From: Mesorhizobium sp. L-8-3
GTDB taxonomy: Bacteria > Pseudomonadota > Alphaproteobacteria > Rhizobiales > Rhizobiaceae
DNA: 64,000 nt
Assembly: GCF_016756615.1 (NCBI RefSeq)
Contig: NZ_AP023262.1
Location: 4,961,501 to 5,025,500 of the forward strand
Direction: 5' to 3'
This document shows, piece by piece, positions 46,568 to 56,668 of this stretch. The stretch's first letter is position 1; each line of letters opens with the position of its first letter. Position numbers and translations under genes: made by a program. The notes beneath the pieces were generated by a model that searched no databases, was not told where the DNA came from, and worked only from the letters and a program-made list of their open reading frames with translations.

Positions 46568-48139
46568 ATGACCAACCTGACCAGACTGACCATCGCAGAA
46601 GCACGCGCGAAGCTGCGCTCCAGGGAAATTTCCGCGGCCGAACTGACCGACGCCTATCTCGCGGCGATCGATGCGGCCAATCCGCAGCTCAACGCCTATG
46701 TCGCCGTCACCCACGACAAGGCGCGGGACATGGCCAAGGCGTCGGACGCGCGGCTCTCCAGGGGCGAAGCCGGTCCGCTGGAAGGCATTCCGGTCGGCAT
46801 CAAGGACCTGTTCGCGACCGAAGGCGTGCACACCCAGGCCTGCAGCCATGTGCTCGACGGCTTCAAGCCACGCTACGAATCGACGGTGAGTGCCAATCTG
46901 TGGGCCGACGGCGCCGTCATGCTCGGCAAGCTCAACATGGACGAGTTCGCCATGGGCTCGTCCAACGAGACGTCCTATTACGGGCCGGTGATCAACCCCT
47001 GGCGCCGTTCGCGGACGATGACGACGGTGACGCCGTCGACCCATATGGGCGAGGGCGGTTTCGTCTCCGGCGGCGGCGGCGTGCGCGCCGCGCGTTCCCT
47101 CGACAATGCCCAGCTCGTGCCGGGCGGCTCGTCCGGCGGCTCGGCCGCAGCGGTCTCGGCCTTCCTTTGCGCCGGCGCGACCGCGACCGATACGGGCGGC
47201 TCGATCCGCCAGCCCGCCGCCTTCACCGGCACCGTGGGCATCAAGCCGACCTATGGCCGCTGCTCGCGCTGGGGCATCGTCGCTTTCGCCTCGTCGCTCG
47301 ACCAGGCGGGCCCGATCGCGCGCGACGTGCGGGATGCGGCGATCCTTCTGAAATCCATGGCGTCGGTCGACCCCAAGGACACTACCTCGGTCGACCGCCC
47401 GGTGCCGGACTACGAGGCTTCCGTCGGCCAGTCGATCAAGGGGCTCAAGGTCGGCATCCCGAGGGAATACCGCATCGACGGCATGCCGCAGGAGATCGAG
47501 GAGCTCTGGCGCAAAGGCATCGCTTGGCTCAAGGATGCCGGCGCCGAGATCGTCGACATCTCGCTGCCGCACACCAAATACGCCCTGCCGGCTTACTACA
47601 TCGTTGCGCCGGCCGAGGCGTCCTCGAACCTGGCGCGCTACGACGGCGTCCGTTACGGGCTGCGCGTTCCCGGCAAGGACATCGTCGACATGTATGAGAA
47701 GACCCGCGCCGCCGGCTTCGGCCGCGAGGTCAAGCGCCGTATCATGATCGGCACCTATGTGCTCTCCGCGGGCTACTACGACGCCTACTATCTCCAGGCC
47801 CAGAAGGTCCGCACCCTGATCAAGCGCGACTTTGAGCAGGCGTTCGACGCCGGCGTGGACGTGATCCTGACGCCGGCCACGCCGTCGGCCGCCTTCGGCG
47901 TCGCCGACCAGGACATGAACGCCGACCCCGTCAAAATGTATCTCAACGACATCTTCACCGTGACGGTGAACATGGCAGGGCTTCCGGGTATCGCCGTCCC
48001 GGCGGGGCTCGACGAGAAGGGCCTACCGCTCGGCTTGCAGCTCATCGGCCGGCCGTTCGACGAGGAGACGCTTTTCCGGGCCGGTGACGTCATCGAGAAG
48101 GCCGCCGGGCGTTTCGAGCCCGAGGTCTGGTGGGCCTGA
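46568..48139 (+). CDS. gatA: Asp-tRNA(Asn)/Glu-tRNA(Gln) amidotransferase subunit A
   Basis: A 523-residue amidase-signature enzyme that frees ammonia from glutamine for the GatCAB reaction. The catalytic triad elements are the lysine in VGIKDLF, the cis-serine in [13 protein letters not shown] and the nucleophile region [10 protein letters not shown]. It is about 30 residues longer than many GatA proteins; the excess is a Gly/Ser-rich insertion at about residues 146-182, just before VPGGSSGG, which I believe is lineage-typical. gatB is not in the window. Confidence 0.96.
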   Translation: MTNLTRLTIAEARAKLRSREISAAELTDAYLAAIDAANPQLNAYVAVTHDKARDMAKASDARLSRGEAGPLEGIPVGIKDLFATEGVHTQACSHVLDGFKPRYESTVSANLWADGAVMLGKLNMDEFAMGSSNETSYYGPVINPWRRSRTMTTVTPSTHMGEGGFVSGGGGVRAARSLDNAQLVPGGSSGGSAAAVSAFLCAGATATDTGGSIRQPAAFTGTVGIKPTYGRCSRWGIVAFASSLDQAGPIARDVRDAAILLKSMASVDPKDTTSVDRPVPDYEASVGQSIKGLKVGIPREYRIDGMPQEIEELWRKGIAWLKDAGAEIVDISLPHTKYALPAYYIVAPAEASSNLARYDGVRYGLRVPGKDIVDMYEKTRAAGFGREVKRRIMIGTYVLSAGYYDAYYLQAQKVRTLIKRDFEQAFDAGVDVILTPATPSAAFGVADQDMNADPVKMYLNDIFTVTVNMAGLPGIAVPAGLDEKGLPLGLQLIGRPFDEETLFRAGDVIEKAAGRFEPEVWWA

Positions 48140-48463
48140 GCCTGGGGGGATTTTTGCGTTTCGGGCCTGTGGGGCAAGCGCTGTCGCAATCTGCGTGTCG
48201 ACGTTGCCGCGGGCTTCGCCATAGGTCCTTGATCCACTGCGTGAAGGATATCCGCCCCGGACGCAGGACCGCTCCGGCACTGGCACCGGCCGAATTCGAG
48301 GGTGGGACAACGGCGATCGGGCGGGACGTTCCTCGCCGGACGTCCCCCGCGGCTTTGGGAATGTTCGAGGCGTTGCAGGACAGCGTCTGGTCCGGTGCCC
48401 GCTTTCAATTGCTCCACTCAATGCTCTACGAAGTCGCCAGATAGCTGAGCCGCGGGGGCGCGC
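48140..48463. other. Intergenic region between gatA and the YdcF gene
   Basis: About 320 bases with no supported gene. Open frames on both strands give arginine- and proline-rich peptides without family features. No hairpin with a T-run follows gatA. Confidence 0.5.
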
Positions 48464-49261
48464 ATGTTCTTCGTCATCTCAAAGATCTTCTGGTTCTTCG
48501 CCCAGCCCGCCAATCTGGCGGTGCTGCTGATCCTGACGTCCCTTGCCGCCACGGTGTTGGCGTGGCGGCGGCTTGCTTTCTGGACCGGCAGCGGGGCGGC
48601 TCTCGTGCTGGCGCTGTCCGTCTGGTCGTCACTCGGCGCCAATCTCCTCGGGCTTCTGGAGGATCGCTTCCCCAGGCCGGATGCTCTGCCCGAGCGCATC
48701 GACGGCATCGTCGTGCTGGGCGGCGGGCTCGAGGGCGGCATCAACAAGGTTCGGGGCGGCTACGAGCTGAACAGTTCAGGCGACCGTTTCGTCGAGACGG
48801 CGATCCTTGCGCGGCGCTATCCAAATGCAAAGATCCTCGTCTCGGGCGGCTCGGGTGAGCTTCTGCTCGATGGCGAGGCCGACGCCGACACGGCGCCGCG
48901 GTTGCTCACCGCGCTCGGTGTCGCGCCGGAGCGGCTGATCCTGGAGAACAGATCGCGCAACACCGACGAGAACGCGCGCTTCTCGCAGAGACTGGTCGAG
49001 CCGCAGCCAGGTGACACCTGGCTGCTGGTGACATCGGCCTTCCACATGCCGCGCTCGGTCGGCCTGTTTCGAAAGGCCGGCTTTCCCGCGATTCCCTGGC
49101 CGGTCGACTACCGGACGTCAGGGGAGGAAGGGGCCGGATTCTTTGTCGACAATGCGATGGATTCGCTGCAGAACACCACGCTCGGCATCCGCGAGTGGAT
49201 CGGTCTGTTCGTCTACTGGATAACCGGCCGGATCGATCAGCTCTTGCCCGGCCCGGGCTGA
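48464..49261 (+). CDS. YdcF-family (DUF218) membrane protein
   Basis: A 265-residue protein with two N-terminal membrane helices (about residues 5-30 and 37-60) and a DUF218 domain: IDGIVVLGGGLEGG at about 80, ILVSGGSGELLL, ENRSRNTDENARF and LLVTSAFHMPRSVGLFRKAGF. SanA/ElyC-type relatives act in cell-envelope integrity, so an envelope role is plausible. Its last 25 bases overlap, on the other strand, the end of the DUF599 gene. Confidence 0.85.
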   Translation: MFFVISKIFWFFAQPANLAVLLILTSLAATVLAWRRLAFWTGSGAALVLALSVWSSLGANLLGLLEDRFPRPDALPERIDGIVVLGGGLEGGINKVRGGYELNSSGDRFVETAILARRYPNAKILVSGGSGELLLDGEADADTAPRLLTALGVAPERLILENRSRNTDENARFSQRLVEPQPGDTWLLVTSAFHMPRSVGLFRKAGFPAIPWPVDYRTSGEEGAGFFVDNAMDSLQNTTLGIREWIGLFVYWITGRIDQLLPGPG

Positions 49262-49962
49262 TCGCCGGCTTCGAGCACTGTCCGCCGCGCGGCTGAAAAG
49301 AACTGACGTCGGATGAGAACGCCGAGCACCAGTATGGTCGCGACCACGAACGGCCCGGGCCCGACGAACCAGCCGAGATAGCCGATCGAAAACAGGATGC
49401 CCCGCAGGCCGGTGTTGAAGTGCTTGCCGGCGAGGATGTTCATGCGCGCAGCACGCCGTTCGGCCAGTTCGACCTCCGTGTCATTGCCGCCGTCTTCGCC
49501 TCGCATCGGCACGGCGCCGATCAGGATGGAGCAATAGTTGAACAGCCGGTACGACCAGGCGAACTTGAAGAAGGAATAGGCCATCAGCACGGCGAGGCCG
49601 AGAACCTTCATCTCGAAGACGCCGCGCACGGGTTGCGTGACGTAAGGCAGGTCCGAGAGCACGACCAGAACCTTGTCCGATTGCTGGAGCAGAGCAAGGC
49701 TTCCCCCGAGCGCGATCAGCGAGGTCGAGGCAAAGAAGGCCGTGCCCTGCTGCAGGCCGATCATGATGCTGGTGTCGACCATGCGCAGATCGCGCCTGGC
49801 CATCGTATGCATCCAGACTTCGCGCTGCACGTTCATGGCGCGCGTCAGCGATGTGCGGGAAAAAAGCCTGCCTTCGACCGCCAGCGCATAGAACGCCCAC
49901 ACAACGAGAAAGAAGACGAGTGCGAGAACGTCCATCGCGGCGAGCGGAAAGGAATCGGCCAT
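49237..49962 (-). CDS. DUF599 membrane protein
   Basis: A 241-residue protein with about four hydrophobic helices, of the DUF599 family (features MARRDLRMVDTSIMIGLQQGTAFFASTS and HFNTGLRGILFSIGYLGWF). Function unknown. The start is set at the ATG of MADSFPLAAMD (49962), since the open extension upstream is proline- and arginine-rich. It converges with the YdcF gene and their ends overlap by 25 bases. Confidence 0.82.
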   Translation of the reverse strand: MADSFPLAAMDVLALVFFLVVWAFYALAVEGRLFSRTSLTRAMNVQREVWMHTMARRDLRMVDTSIMIGLQQGTAFFASTSLIALGGSLALLQQSDKVLVVLSDLPYVTQPVRGVFEMKVLGLAVLMAYSFFKFAWSYRLFNYCSILIGAVPMRGEDGGNDTEVELAERRAARMNILAGKHFNTGLRGILFSIGYLGWFVGPGPFVVATILVLGVLIRRQFFSAARRTVLEAGDQPGPGKS

Positions 49963-50150
49963 GTCCGGATTTCTACCATAGATGATCGGCCGGGGCGCTG
50001 GTGCGGGCGTCCGGCGCGCGCCTTGCCTCCGCCACAACTCTTGCCGGTTCCTTTACGAAGAGTTGAGGTCAAGCTTCTGATTTCATTAAACTTGTGAGGG
50101 GCATGAGAAGATGTCGCAGGACGGTTGCCCAGATTTCGCCTCTTTTGTCG

Positions 50151-50179
50151 TTGCGAAGCCCATGCGAAGCGCGTATCTA
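50151..50179 (+). promoter_or_regulatory. Promoter of the small membrane protein gene
   Basis: TTGCGA (50151-50156), 17-base spacer, TATCTA (50174-50179). It lies 72 bases before the ATG at 50251 and fits the single-gene unit closed by the terminator at 50405. Confidence 0.5.
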
Positions 50180-50250
50180 GCGTGCGGGCATTGGGAGTGG
50201 AAACGGAACGGTGAGTCTGGCGTTTCCCGGCTGATGAGCAAAAGGAAATC

Positions 50251-50382
50251 ATGGAAGACAGCGTGAACAAATCCTGCTGGGGCTTGACGGCCAAGGCAGT
50301 GGTCGGCTTTGCGGGCATCATCCTGCTGGCCTGGCTGGTCGGCGGTTCGGAAACCGCGGCGGTGCTTGCGACGGCCGGTTGA
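50251..50382 (+). CDS. Small membrane protein, 43 residues
   Basis: A short gene beginning ATG 50251 with AAAGGAAA four to eleven bases upstream. The peptide is MEDSVNKSCWGLTAKAVVGF followed by one hydrophobic helix (AGIILLAWLVGG) and a short Ala-rich tail. A promoter-like element upstream and an intrinsic terminator downstream frame it as an independent unit. No family was recognised; a single-pass inner-membrane microprotein is the plain reading. Confidence 0.72.
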   Translation: MEDSVNKSCWGLTAKAVVGFAGIILLAWLVGGSETAAVLATAG

Positions 50383-50404
50383 TCTTCACGGTATCGTTTC
50401 GGCG

Positions 50405-50431
50405 GGCGCGGGAGCTTCCTCGCGCCTTTTT
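50405..50431 (+). terminator. Rho-independent terminator
   Basis: An eight-base-pair stem (50405-50412 with 50419-50426, one G-T pair, six-base loop) followed by TTTTT. It closes the small membrane protein gene and insulates sdaA. Confidence 0.82.
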
Positions 50432-50560
50432 GTTTGCCTATCTGTAGGGTTGGCGATCCATCCCGGCCGATGTCGCGCCGGGATCAGCCGAGGTCGGCCC
50501 GCGCGCAGCGCGCGGTCTCGAACAGGCGGATAGATCGCGGATCAACCGGAGGCTTTGCCG

Positions 50561-51961
<1,401 letters not shown>

Positions 51962-52030
51962 CGAGGGGGGATCCTGTGCAAAACCGGCACTGCCGTTGAA
52001 GCGCCCCACCGCTGCCGCTAGTTTGGGACC

Positions 52031-52468
52031 ATGGCACTGAACCTGATCAAACTCTGCGTCGGCTGCGAGAGCGTCGAGGACCTCGAACAATGGATCGCAA
52101 TGCGACTTGCCGACCGTCGCCGCGCCGGCGACCCTGTCGAGCAATATCACACCACGCGCATGGTTCCGACTCGCGGCGCCGAAATCACCGAAGGCGGCTC
52201 GCTCTACTGGGTCATCAAGGGCAATGTGCAGTGCCGGCAACTGATCACCGAGATACGCCCGTTCACGGATGACGAAGGTATCGGCCGCTGCCATCTGGTT
52301 CTCGATCCGCTCGTCGTGCGGACCGAATGGCAGCCGCGGCGGGCTTTCCAGGGGTGGCGCTACCTGAAGCCGGAGGATGCTCCGGCCGATCTCGGCAAAG
52401 GCAGGGCCGGGCTTGCGGAGATGCCGCCGAAACTGAGGCAGGAACTCGCCGAGCTCGGACTTCTCTGA
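52031..52468 (+). CDS. DUF1489 family protein
   Basis: A 145-residue protein of the alphaproteobacterial DUF1489 family (start LNLIKLCVGCESVEDLEQW, then TRMVPTRGAEITEGGSLYWVIKG and WQPRRAFQGWRYL). Cytoplasmic, function unknown. It lies 69 bases after sdaA and before the VWA-like gene. Confidence 0.85.
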   Translation: MALNLIKLCVGCESVEDLEQWIAMRLADRRRAGDPVEQYHTTRMVPTRGAEITEGGSLYWVIKGNVQCRQLITEIRPFTDDEGIGRCHLVLDPLVVRTEWQPRRAFQGWRYLKPEDAPADLGKGRAGLAEMPPKLRQELAELGLL

Positions 52469-52566
52469 GCGCATCGCCGCCAGCTCCGGCTTGCGCGCCG
52501 CCTGGGCCGCGATCGCTCTGGCCGGCGATCTTGCAAGCCGGGCCTTCACGCCACATGTTGATTGTC

Positions 52567-53301
52567 ATGAGCGACAAGTCGACGCCTGTTCCGCGTAATG
52601 CCCGGTCTGCCCCGGCCAAGCCGAAATCCGATGCGCGCGATATCGCCGCGTTCCTGGAGCAGGCACGCGCCCTGCAGGCGGTTTCAGCGGGCAACGGCCG
52701 GCTGATCCTGGCACTTGACGCCACCATGAGCCGGCAGCCGACCTGGGATCTCGCCTGCCGCCTGCAGGCCGAGATGTTCGATGCCGTCGGCAAGTCGGGA
52801 AAGCTGTCTGTCCAACTCGTCTATTTCCGGGGAATCGGCGAGTGCCGCGCCTCGAAATTCGTCTCCGATACCGAGGCACTCAAGGACCTGATGGTGCGGA
52901 TCGATTGCCGCGGCGGACACACGCAGATCGGCAAGGTGCTGTCCCATGCATTACGGACGACGGAGCAGGAGAAGGTCAATGCCGTGGTCTTCATCGGCGA
53001 CGCCATGGAGGAGAGCATCGACGATCTCGCCGACAAGGCCGGCAAGCTTGGCCTGCGCGGCGTGCCGGTGTTCGTTTTCCAGGAAGGAGCCGACGCCGCC
53101 GTCGAGCGGGCTTTCCGCGAGGTCGCCCGGCTGTCGCGCGGCGCCTGGTTTCGCTTCGATCGCGACGCGGCCACCACACTGGCGCGTCTGTTGTCTGCCG
53201 TGGCCGTCTTCGCTACCGGCGGGCTGAAGGCCCTCGAAGCAAGGGGACGGTCCGAGGACAGGCTGATGATCGAGAATTTGCGGGGTAGCGGCAAGGGATG
53301 A
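52567..53301 (+). CDS. VWA-like domain protein
   Basis: A 244-residue protein resembling a von Willebrand A-type fold: an opening strand RLILALDATMSRQPTWD (a DxTxS-like metal site, about residues 44-60), a mid strand VQLVYFRG and GHTQIGKVLSHAL, then VNAVVFIGDAME and GVPVFVFQEG. A role in protein assembly with metal-dependent binding is possible but unproven. The start could also be ATG 52555; neither has a good ribosome-binding site. Its stop overlaps the start of the J-domain gene by four bases, so the two proteins are likely made together. Confidence 0.72.
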   Translation: MSDKSTPVPRNARSAPAKPKSDARDIAAFLEQARALQAVSAGNGRLILALDATMSRQPTWDLACRLQAEMFDAVGKSGKLSVQLVYFRGIGECRASKFVSDTEALKDLMVRIDCRGGHTQIGKVLSHALRTTEQEKVNAVVFIGDAMEESIDDLADKAGKLGLRGVPVFVFQEGADAAVERAFREVARLSRGAWFRFDRDAATTLARLLSAVAVFATGGLKALEARGRSEDRLMIENLRGSGKG

Positions 53302-53993
53302 CAGTGGCCGTCTATGCCTTGCTGGTGCTGCTGTTCGTCGTCGGACTGGCGGCGGTGTTCGTGCGCGCCGATCCGGCACGATTGGCGGAAGGTTTGCGCA
53401 AGAGCGGTCCGATCGTGCTCGGCATCGCCGGCGCCCTGCTGCTCGTCACTGGCCGGGCAGGAGTGGGCGGCATGCTGATGTCGCTTGCCTTCGGCTGGTA
53501 CGGCTATCAGCGCAGGAACCGCAACCTGCGCAAGACGCCGGGGAAACGATCCACCGTCAGAACCGCCGCGCTGGAGATGGAACTCGACCACGACAGCGGC
53601 GTATTGGAGGGCATCGTGCTCGCCGGCAGATTCGAAACCCGCATCCTCGGCGAGATGACGCTGCACGAGCTTGTCGAACTCCACGCCGAGTTGGCCGGCG
53701 ACGGCGAGAGCCGGCAGCTACTTGAGGCGTATCTTGACGGCCGTTTTCCCGTCTGGCGCAAGGACGCTGAGGCGGATGTTGGCCGGGGGGAGCGAGTTGC
53801 GCCAGGTTCGGGCGCCATGACTAAGGAGGAGGCCTACAAGGTCCTTGGTCTTGAAACGGGGGCCTCCGCGGCGGATGTCCGCAAGGCGCACCGCCGCCTG
53901 ATGCAGCGCCTGCACCCCGACATTGGCGGATCGTCTTTCCTGGCGGCGCGGATCAACGAAGCCAAGGATGTCCTGCTCTCCGATCACGATTAG
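53298..53993 (+). CDS. Membrane-anchored J-domain (DnaJ-like) protein
   Basis: A 231-residue protein with an N-terminal membrane helix (VAVYALLVLLFVVGLAAVFV), a second hydrophobic segment (about residues 38-65) and a C-terminal J domain from about residue 175, with the HPD signature in QRLHPDIGG. The order resembles TIM14-type anchored J proteins. It would stimulate DnaK at the membrane. It overlaps the VWA-like gene by four bases, so they are probably functionally linked. Confidence 0.85.
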   Translation: MTVAVYALLVLLFVVGLAAVFVRADPARLAEGLRKSGPIVLGIAGALLLVTGRAGVGGMLMSLAFGWYGYQRRNRNLRKTPGKRSTVRTAALEMELDHDSGVLEGIVLAGRFETRILGEMTLHELVELHAELAGDGESRQLLEAYLDGRFPVWRKDAEADVGRGERVAPGSGAMTKEEAYKVLGLETGASAADVRKAHRRLMQRLHPDIGGSSFLAARINEAKDVLLSDHD

Positions 53994-54046
53994 ATCTCCT
54001 TCGACACCGGTACTCTTCCTGGAGACGGTTCCATTGCCTCGACTGT

Positions 54047-55438
54047 TCACTGCTGGACCGCGTAGCAGGCGATCTTCTTCTTCTTGAGCGCGCCGCAGGC
54101 ATCCCAGGCCGCGGTCTTCGTCGCGAAGCCGCCGAAGCGGGCGCGATAGTAGGTGATGCCCCCCTTGTCGAAGGTCGATGTGAAGCCCGAAGCGTCAGCC
54201 AGGATCGTTGGCGCCTGCTTGCTGACTTTGGCGAGCGCGGCCTTGGCTTCGGCATCGCTCGGCGAGGACGCGATCTGAACGACCCAGCCGGAAGGCTGCG
54301 TCGACGCGGTCTGCACCGCGTCCAGCGCCGCCGGGGTGGGAGCGACCTCGGCGTAGCCCTGCTCGACGGACGCGACTTCGGTGACGACCTTGACGGACTT
54401 GCCCGATGCCTTCGGCGCTTCCACCTCGGCAGTGGCGAGCTCGACCGCAAGTTCGGGGCGGCTGTCCGGAGTAGGTGCGTTGCGCTTCGGCAGGACCGCA
54501 GCGGCGACCGCCGTGGCGGCATTGTCGGCGGTGATCTGCGGCCGGAGGTCCGCCGGCTCGGCGCGGGCGACAAGGTCGCCGCCGTCGCGGCCGGATGCTT
54601 TCGGCAGATACTTCTTGATCAGCTCGGCCATATGGTTGTCGCGGGCGCGGCCGCTGGCGCCACCCATCACGACGGCGACGATCTTGCGGTCGCCTGATTT
54701 CACCGACGAGACAAGGTTGAAGCCCGACGCATTGGTATAGCCGGTCTTGATGCCGTCGACGCCCTGGACGCGGCCGAGCAGCTTGTTGTGGTTGCCCATG
54801 CGCTGACGCCCGAAGGTGAAGGAGCGGGTCGAAAAATAGCTGTAGTACTGCGGAAAATGCTCGCGCAGCGCGATACCGAGGACGGCAAGGTCTCGTGCGG
54901 TCGAGTGCTGCGCGGAGTTCGGCAGGCCCGAGGCATTCCTGAAGGTGGTGTCGCTCATGCCGAGGCGGCGCGCCTTGTTGGTCATGATGCGCGCGAAATT
55001 CTCCTCCGATCCGCCGAGATATTCGGCGATCGCAGCGGCCGCATCATTGGCCGACTTGGTGACCAGCGCGTAGACGATGGTCTCGACCGTGACCGAACTG
55101 CCGGCCTTGACGCCGAGTTTCGTCGGCGGCTTCGCGGCGGCGGAGGCCGAAAACGGAACACGCGTGTTCTTGGTGATCTTGCCGGACTGCAGCCCTTCGA
55201 AGATGAGGTAGAGGGTCATCATCTTGGTCAGCGAAGCGGGATAGCGCTGCGCGTCGGCATTGGCTGAAAACAGCGTCTTGCCGGTGTTCGCGTCGACGAC
55301 GATGGCGGCATATCGCGAATTCGCCGCCGCCGCTTCCGATGCCCCCAGGCCGAGCGTTGCCGCGAGGAGGAGGGCGAGGAAGGGTTTGAGGGATATGGGA
55401 GATCGAGGAAGGTGACGGACCAGCGACGCCTGACGCAC
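54047..55438 (-). CDS. D-alanyl-D-alanine carboxypeptidase (PBP5/6-like) with SPOR domain
   Basis: A 463-residue exported peptidoglycan enzyme. A signal peptide (FLALLLAATLGLGASEAAA-ANS) is followed by the S11 peptidase domain with SLTK (nucleophile Ser), SAN and KTG motifs. A low-complexity Ala/Val linker (about residues 300-380) leads to a C-terminal SPOR domain (GWVVQIASSPSDAEAKAAL) that binds denuded glycan at division sites. It trims pentapeptides and so limits cross-linking. The start is GTG 55438, with AAAGGA about eight bases upstream; an ATG at 55498 is also in frame. Confidence 0.9.
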   Translation of the reverse strand: MRQASLVRHLPRSPISLKPFLALLLAATLGLGASEAAAANSRYAAIVVDANTGKTLFSANADAQRYPASLTKMMTLYLIFEGLQSGKITKNTRVPFSASAAAKPPTKLGVKAGSSVTVETIVYALVTKSANDAAAAIAEYLGGSEENFARIMTNKARRLGMSDTTFRNASGLPNSAQHSTARDLAVLGIALREHFPQYYSYFSTRSFTFGRQRMGNHNKLLGRVQGVDGIKTGYTNASGFNLVSSVKSGDRKIVAVVMGGASGRARDNHMAELIKKYLPKASGRDGGDLVARAEPADLRPQITADNAATAVAAAVLPKRNAPTPDSRPELAVELATAEVEAPKASGKSVKVVTEVASVEQGYAEVAPTPAALDAVQTASTQPSGWVVQIASSPSDAEAKAALAKVSKQAPTILADASGFTSTFDKGGITYYRARFGGFATKTAAWDACGALKKKKIACYAVQQ

Positions 55439-55644
55439 TGTTACATCCTTTGAGTTTTCGTTGGTACCCGGGGCGCGGCAAAGGATCCGGCCTCGCATTC
55501 GAAAACCCTAAGGCAAGCAATCTTACCAATCCGTTTATGGTAACCAGGATGTTGACGATTTCCGTCCGGCTTTACGCTTATTTCATTCGAATTTCTTTCG
55601 AACTGTGGCGACCGTCGATCGCCTTTGCGCGCGGCAGGTCCGGC

Positions 55645-55673
55645 TTGACTTTTTGTGCAATGCACAATAAGTA
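55645..55673 (+). promoter_or_regulatory. Phasin promoter with TGC-N3-GCA palindrome in the spacer
   Basis: TTGACT (55645-55650), 17-base spacer, TAAGTA (55668-55673). The spacer is filled by the palindrome TTGTGCAATGCACAA (55653-55667; seven-base arms), so a protein bound there would block RNA polymerase. TGC-N3-GCA is the PhaR-type core. The same palindrome with one change is found at the sRNA promoter (17921-17935). Confidence 0.68.
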
Positions 55674-55733
55674 GGCTGCAGCGCACTATGGCGTGCGTGC
55701 ATTGCTTCCACGTCGCAGCCGAGAGGTCCACCG

Positions 55734-56063
55734 ATGACGCAGCCTTTTGAAGACGCCAACAAAGCTGGCAAGGAATATCTCGACGCCAGCCTCAAGAGCT
55801 TCGCCTCTATCTCCAAGAGCGTGCAGGCGATCGCCGCCGAGGCGAGCGAATACACCAAGAAGTCGTTCGAGGCGGGCAGCGCCGCTTTCGAGAAGCTGGT
55901 TGCGGCCAAGTCGCTGGACAAGGCCTTCGAAATTCAGGCCGACTACGCCAAGCAGGCCTATGAGAGCTTCGTCGCCGAGGCGACCAAATTCGGCGAGCTT
56001 TACGCGGACGTCGCCAAGGAAGCCTACAAGCCGTTCGAGGCCGTCGTCGCCAAGGCGAAGTAA
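55734..56063 (+). CDS. Phasin family protein
   Basis: A 109-residue, almost wholly helical, amphipathic protein rich in Ala, Lys and Glu (YLDASLKSFASISKSVQAIAAEASEYTKKSFEAGSAAFEKL is the core). This is the phasin_2 pattern of proteins coating polyhydroxybutyrate granules. GAGAGG lies seven bases before the ATG. A promoter with a PhaR-like site lies upstream and a very strong terminator downstream, so it is a single-gene unit. It is the likely target or partner of the anti-SD sRNA at 17776. Confidence 0.9.
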   Translation: MTQPFEDANKAGKEYLDASLKSFASISKSVQAIAAEASEYTKKSFEAGSAAFEKLVAAKSLDKAFEIQADYAKQAYESFVAEATKFGELYADVAKEAYKPFEAVVAKAK

Positions 56064-56084
56064 GCGTCGCCCTGCAAGCTTCGC

Positions 56085-56129
56085 AAAAGGACCCGGCTGC
56101 ATGGTCGCAGCCGGGTCCTTTTGTTTTTT
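56085..56129 (+). terminator. Rho-independent terminator of the phasin gene
   Basis: A perfect sixteen-base-pair stem (56085-56100 with 56107-56122, six-base loop) ending in TTTT-G-TTTTTT. It is the strongest terminator in the window and fits a highly expressed phasin gene. Confidence 0.92.
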
Positions 56130-56309
56130 CAGGCAGGATGAATGTCGACGATCTCCGCGTATCGCTCACCCGAATTTTGGCGCCTAGCCGAAAGGGCCAT
56201 ATTGTCAGCAGGAAAGAAGGCCTTAAAATCTGCCAATGAGCACCTACATGTCGAGGCCGGGAAGGGATTCGGCGACAAGGACAGCATTTTGACGATCGGC
56301 GGGTTTGCC

Positions 56310-56660
56310 ATGCAAGCGAGCACGGCGCGTATGCAGAACGGCGAGGGCGGTGGCAACGGCCCCGGCCGGGGTACTGCGGTCATCACGCGGCCCAGAGCCA
56401 AGACCAAGAAGCCCAGTCTTTATCGCGTGCTTATCCTCAACGACGACTACACCCCTATGGAATTCGTGGTCCACGTGCTGGAGCGCTTCTTCCAGAAGGA
56501 CCGGGAGGCGGCGACCCGCATCATGCTCCACGTTCACAATCACGGAGTGGGCGAGTGTGGGGTCTATACTTTCGAAGTGGCGGAGACCAAAGTGACGCAG
56601 GTCATGGACTTCGCCCGCCAGCACCAGCATCCGCTGCAATGCGTGATGGAGAAAAAGTGA
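56310..56660 (+). CDS. clpS: ATP-dependent Clp protease adaptor ClpS
   Basis: A 116-residue N-recognin that delivers N-degron proteins to ClpAP. After a disordered Gly-rich tail it shows [32 protein letters not shown] and [19 protein letters not shown], with the Asn-Asp and Met/His pocket intact. The start is uncertain: ATG 56310 is used, ATG 56331 is also possible, and neither has a strong ribosome-binding site. The open frame reaches 56142, but that part has no similarity. It is eight bases from clpA. Confidence 0.93.
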   Translation: MQASTARMQNGEGGGNGPGRGTAVITRPRAKTKKPSLYRVLILNDDYTPMEFVVHVLERFFQKDREAATRIMLHVHNHGVGECGVYTFEVAETKVTQVMDFARQHQHPLQCVMEKK

Positions 56661-56668
56661 GGTTTTGA

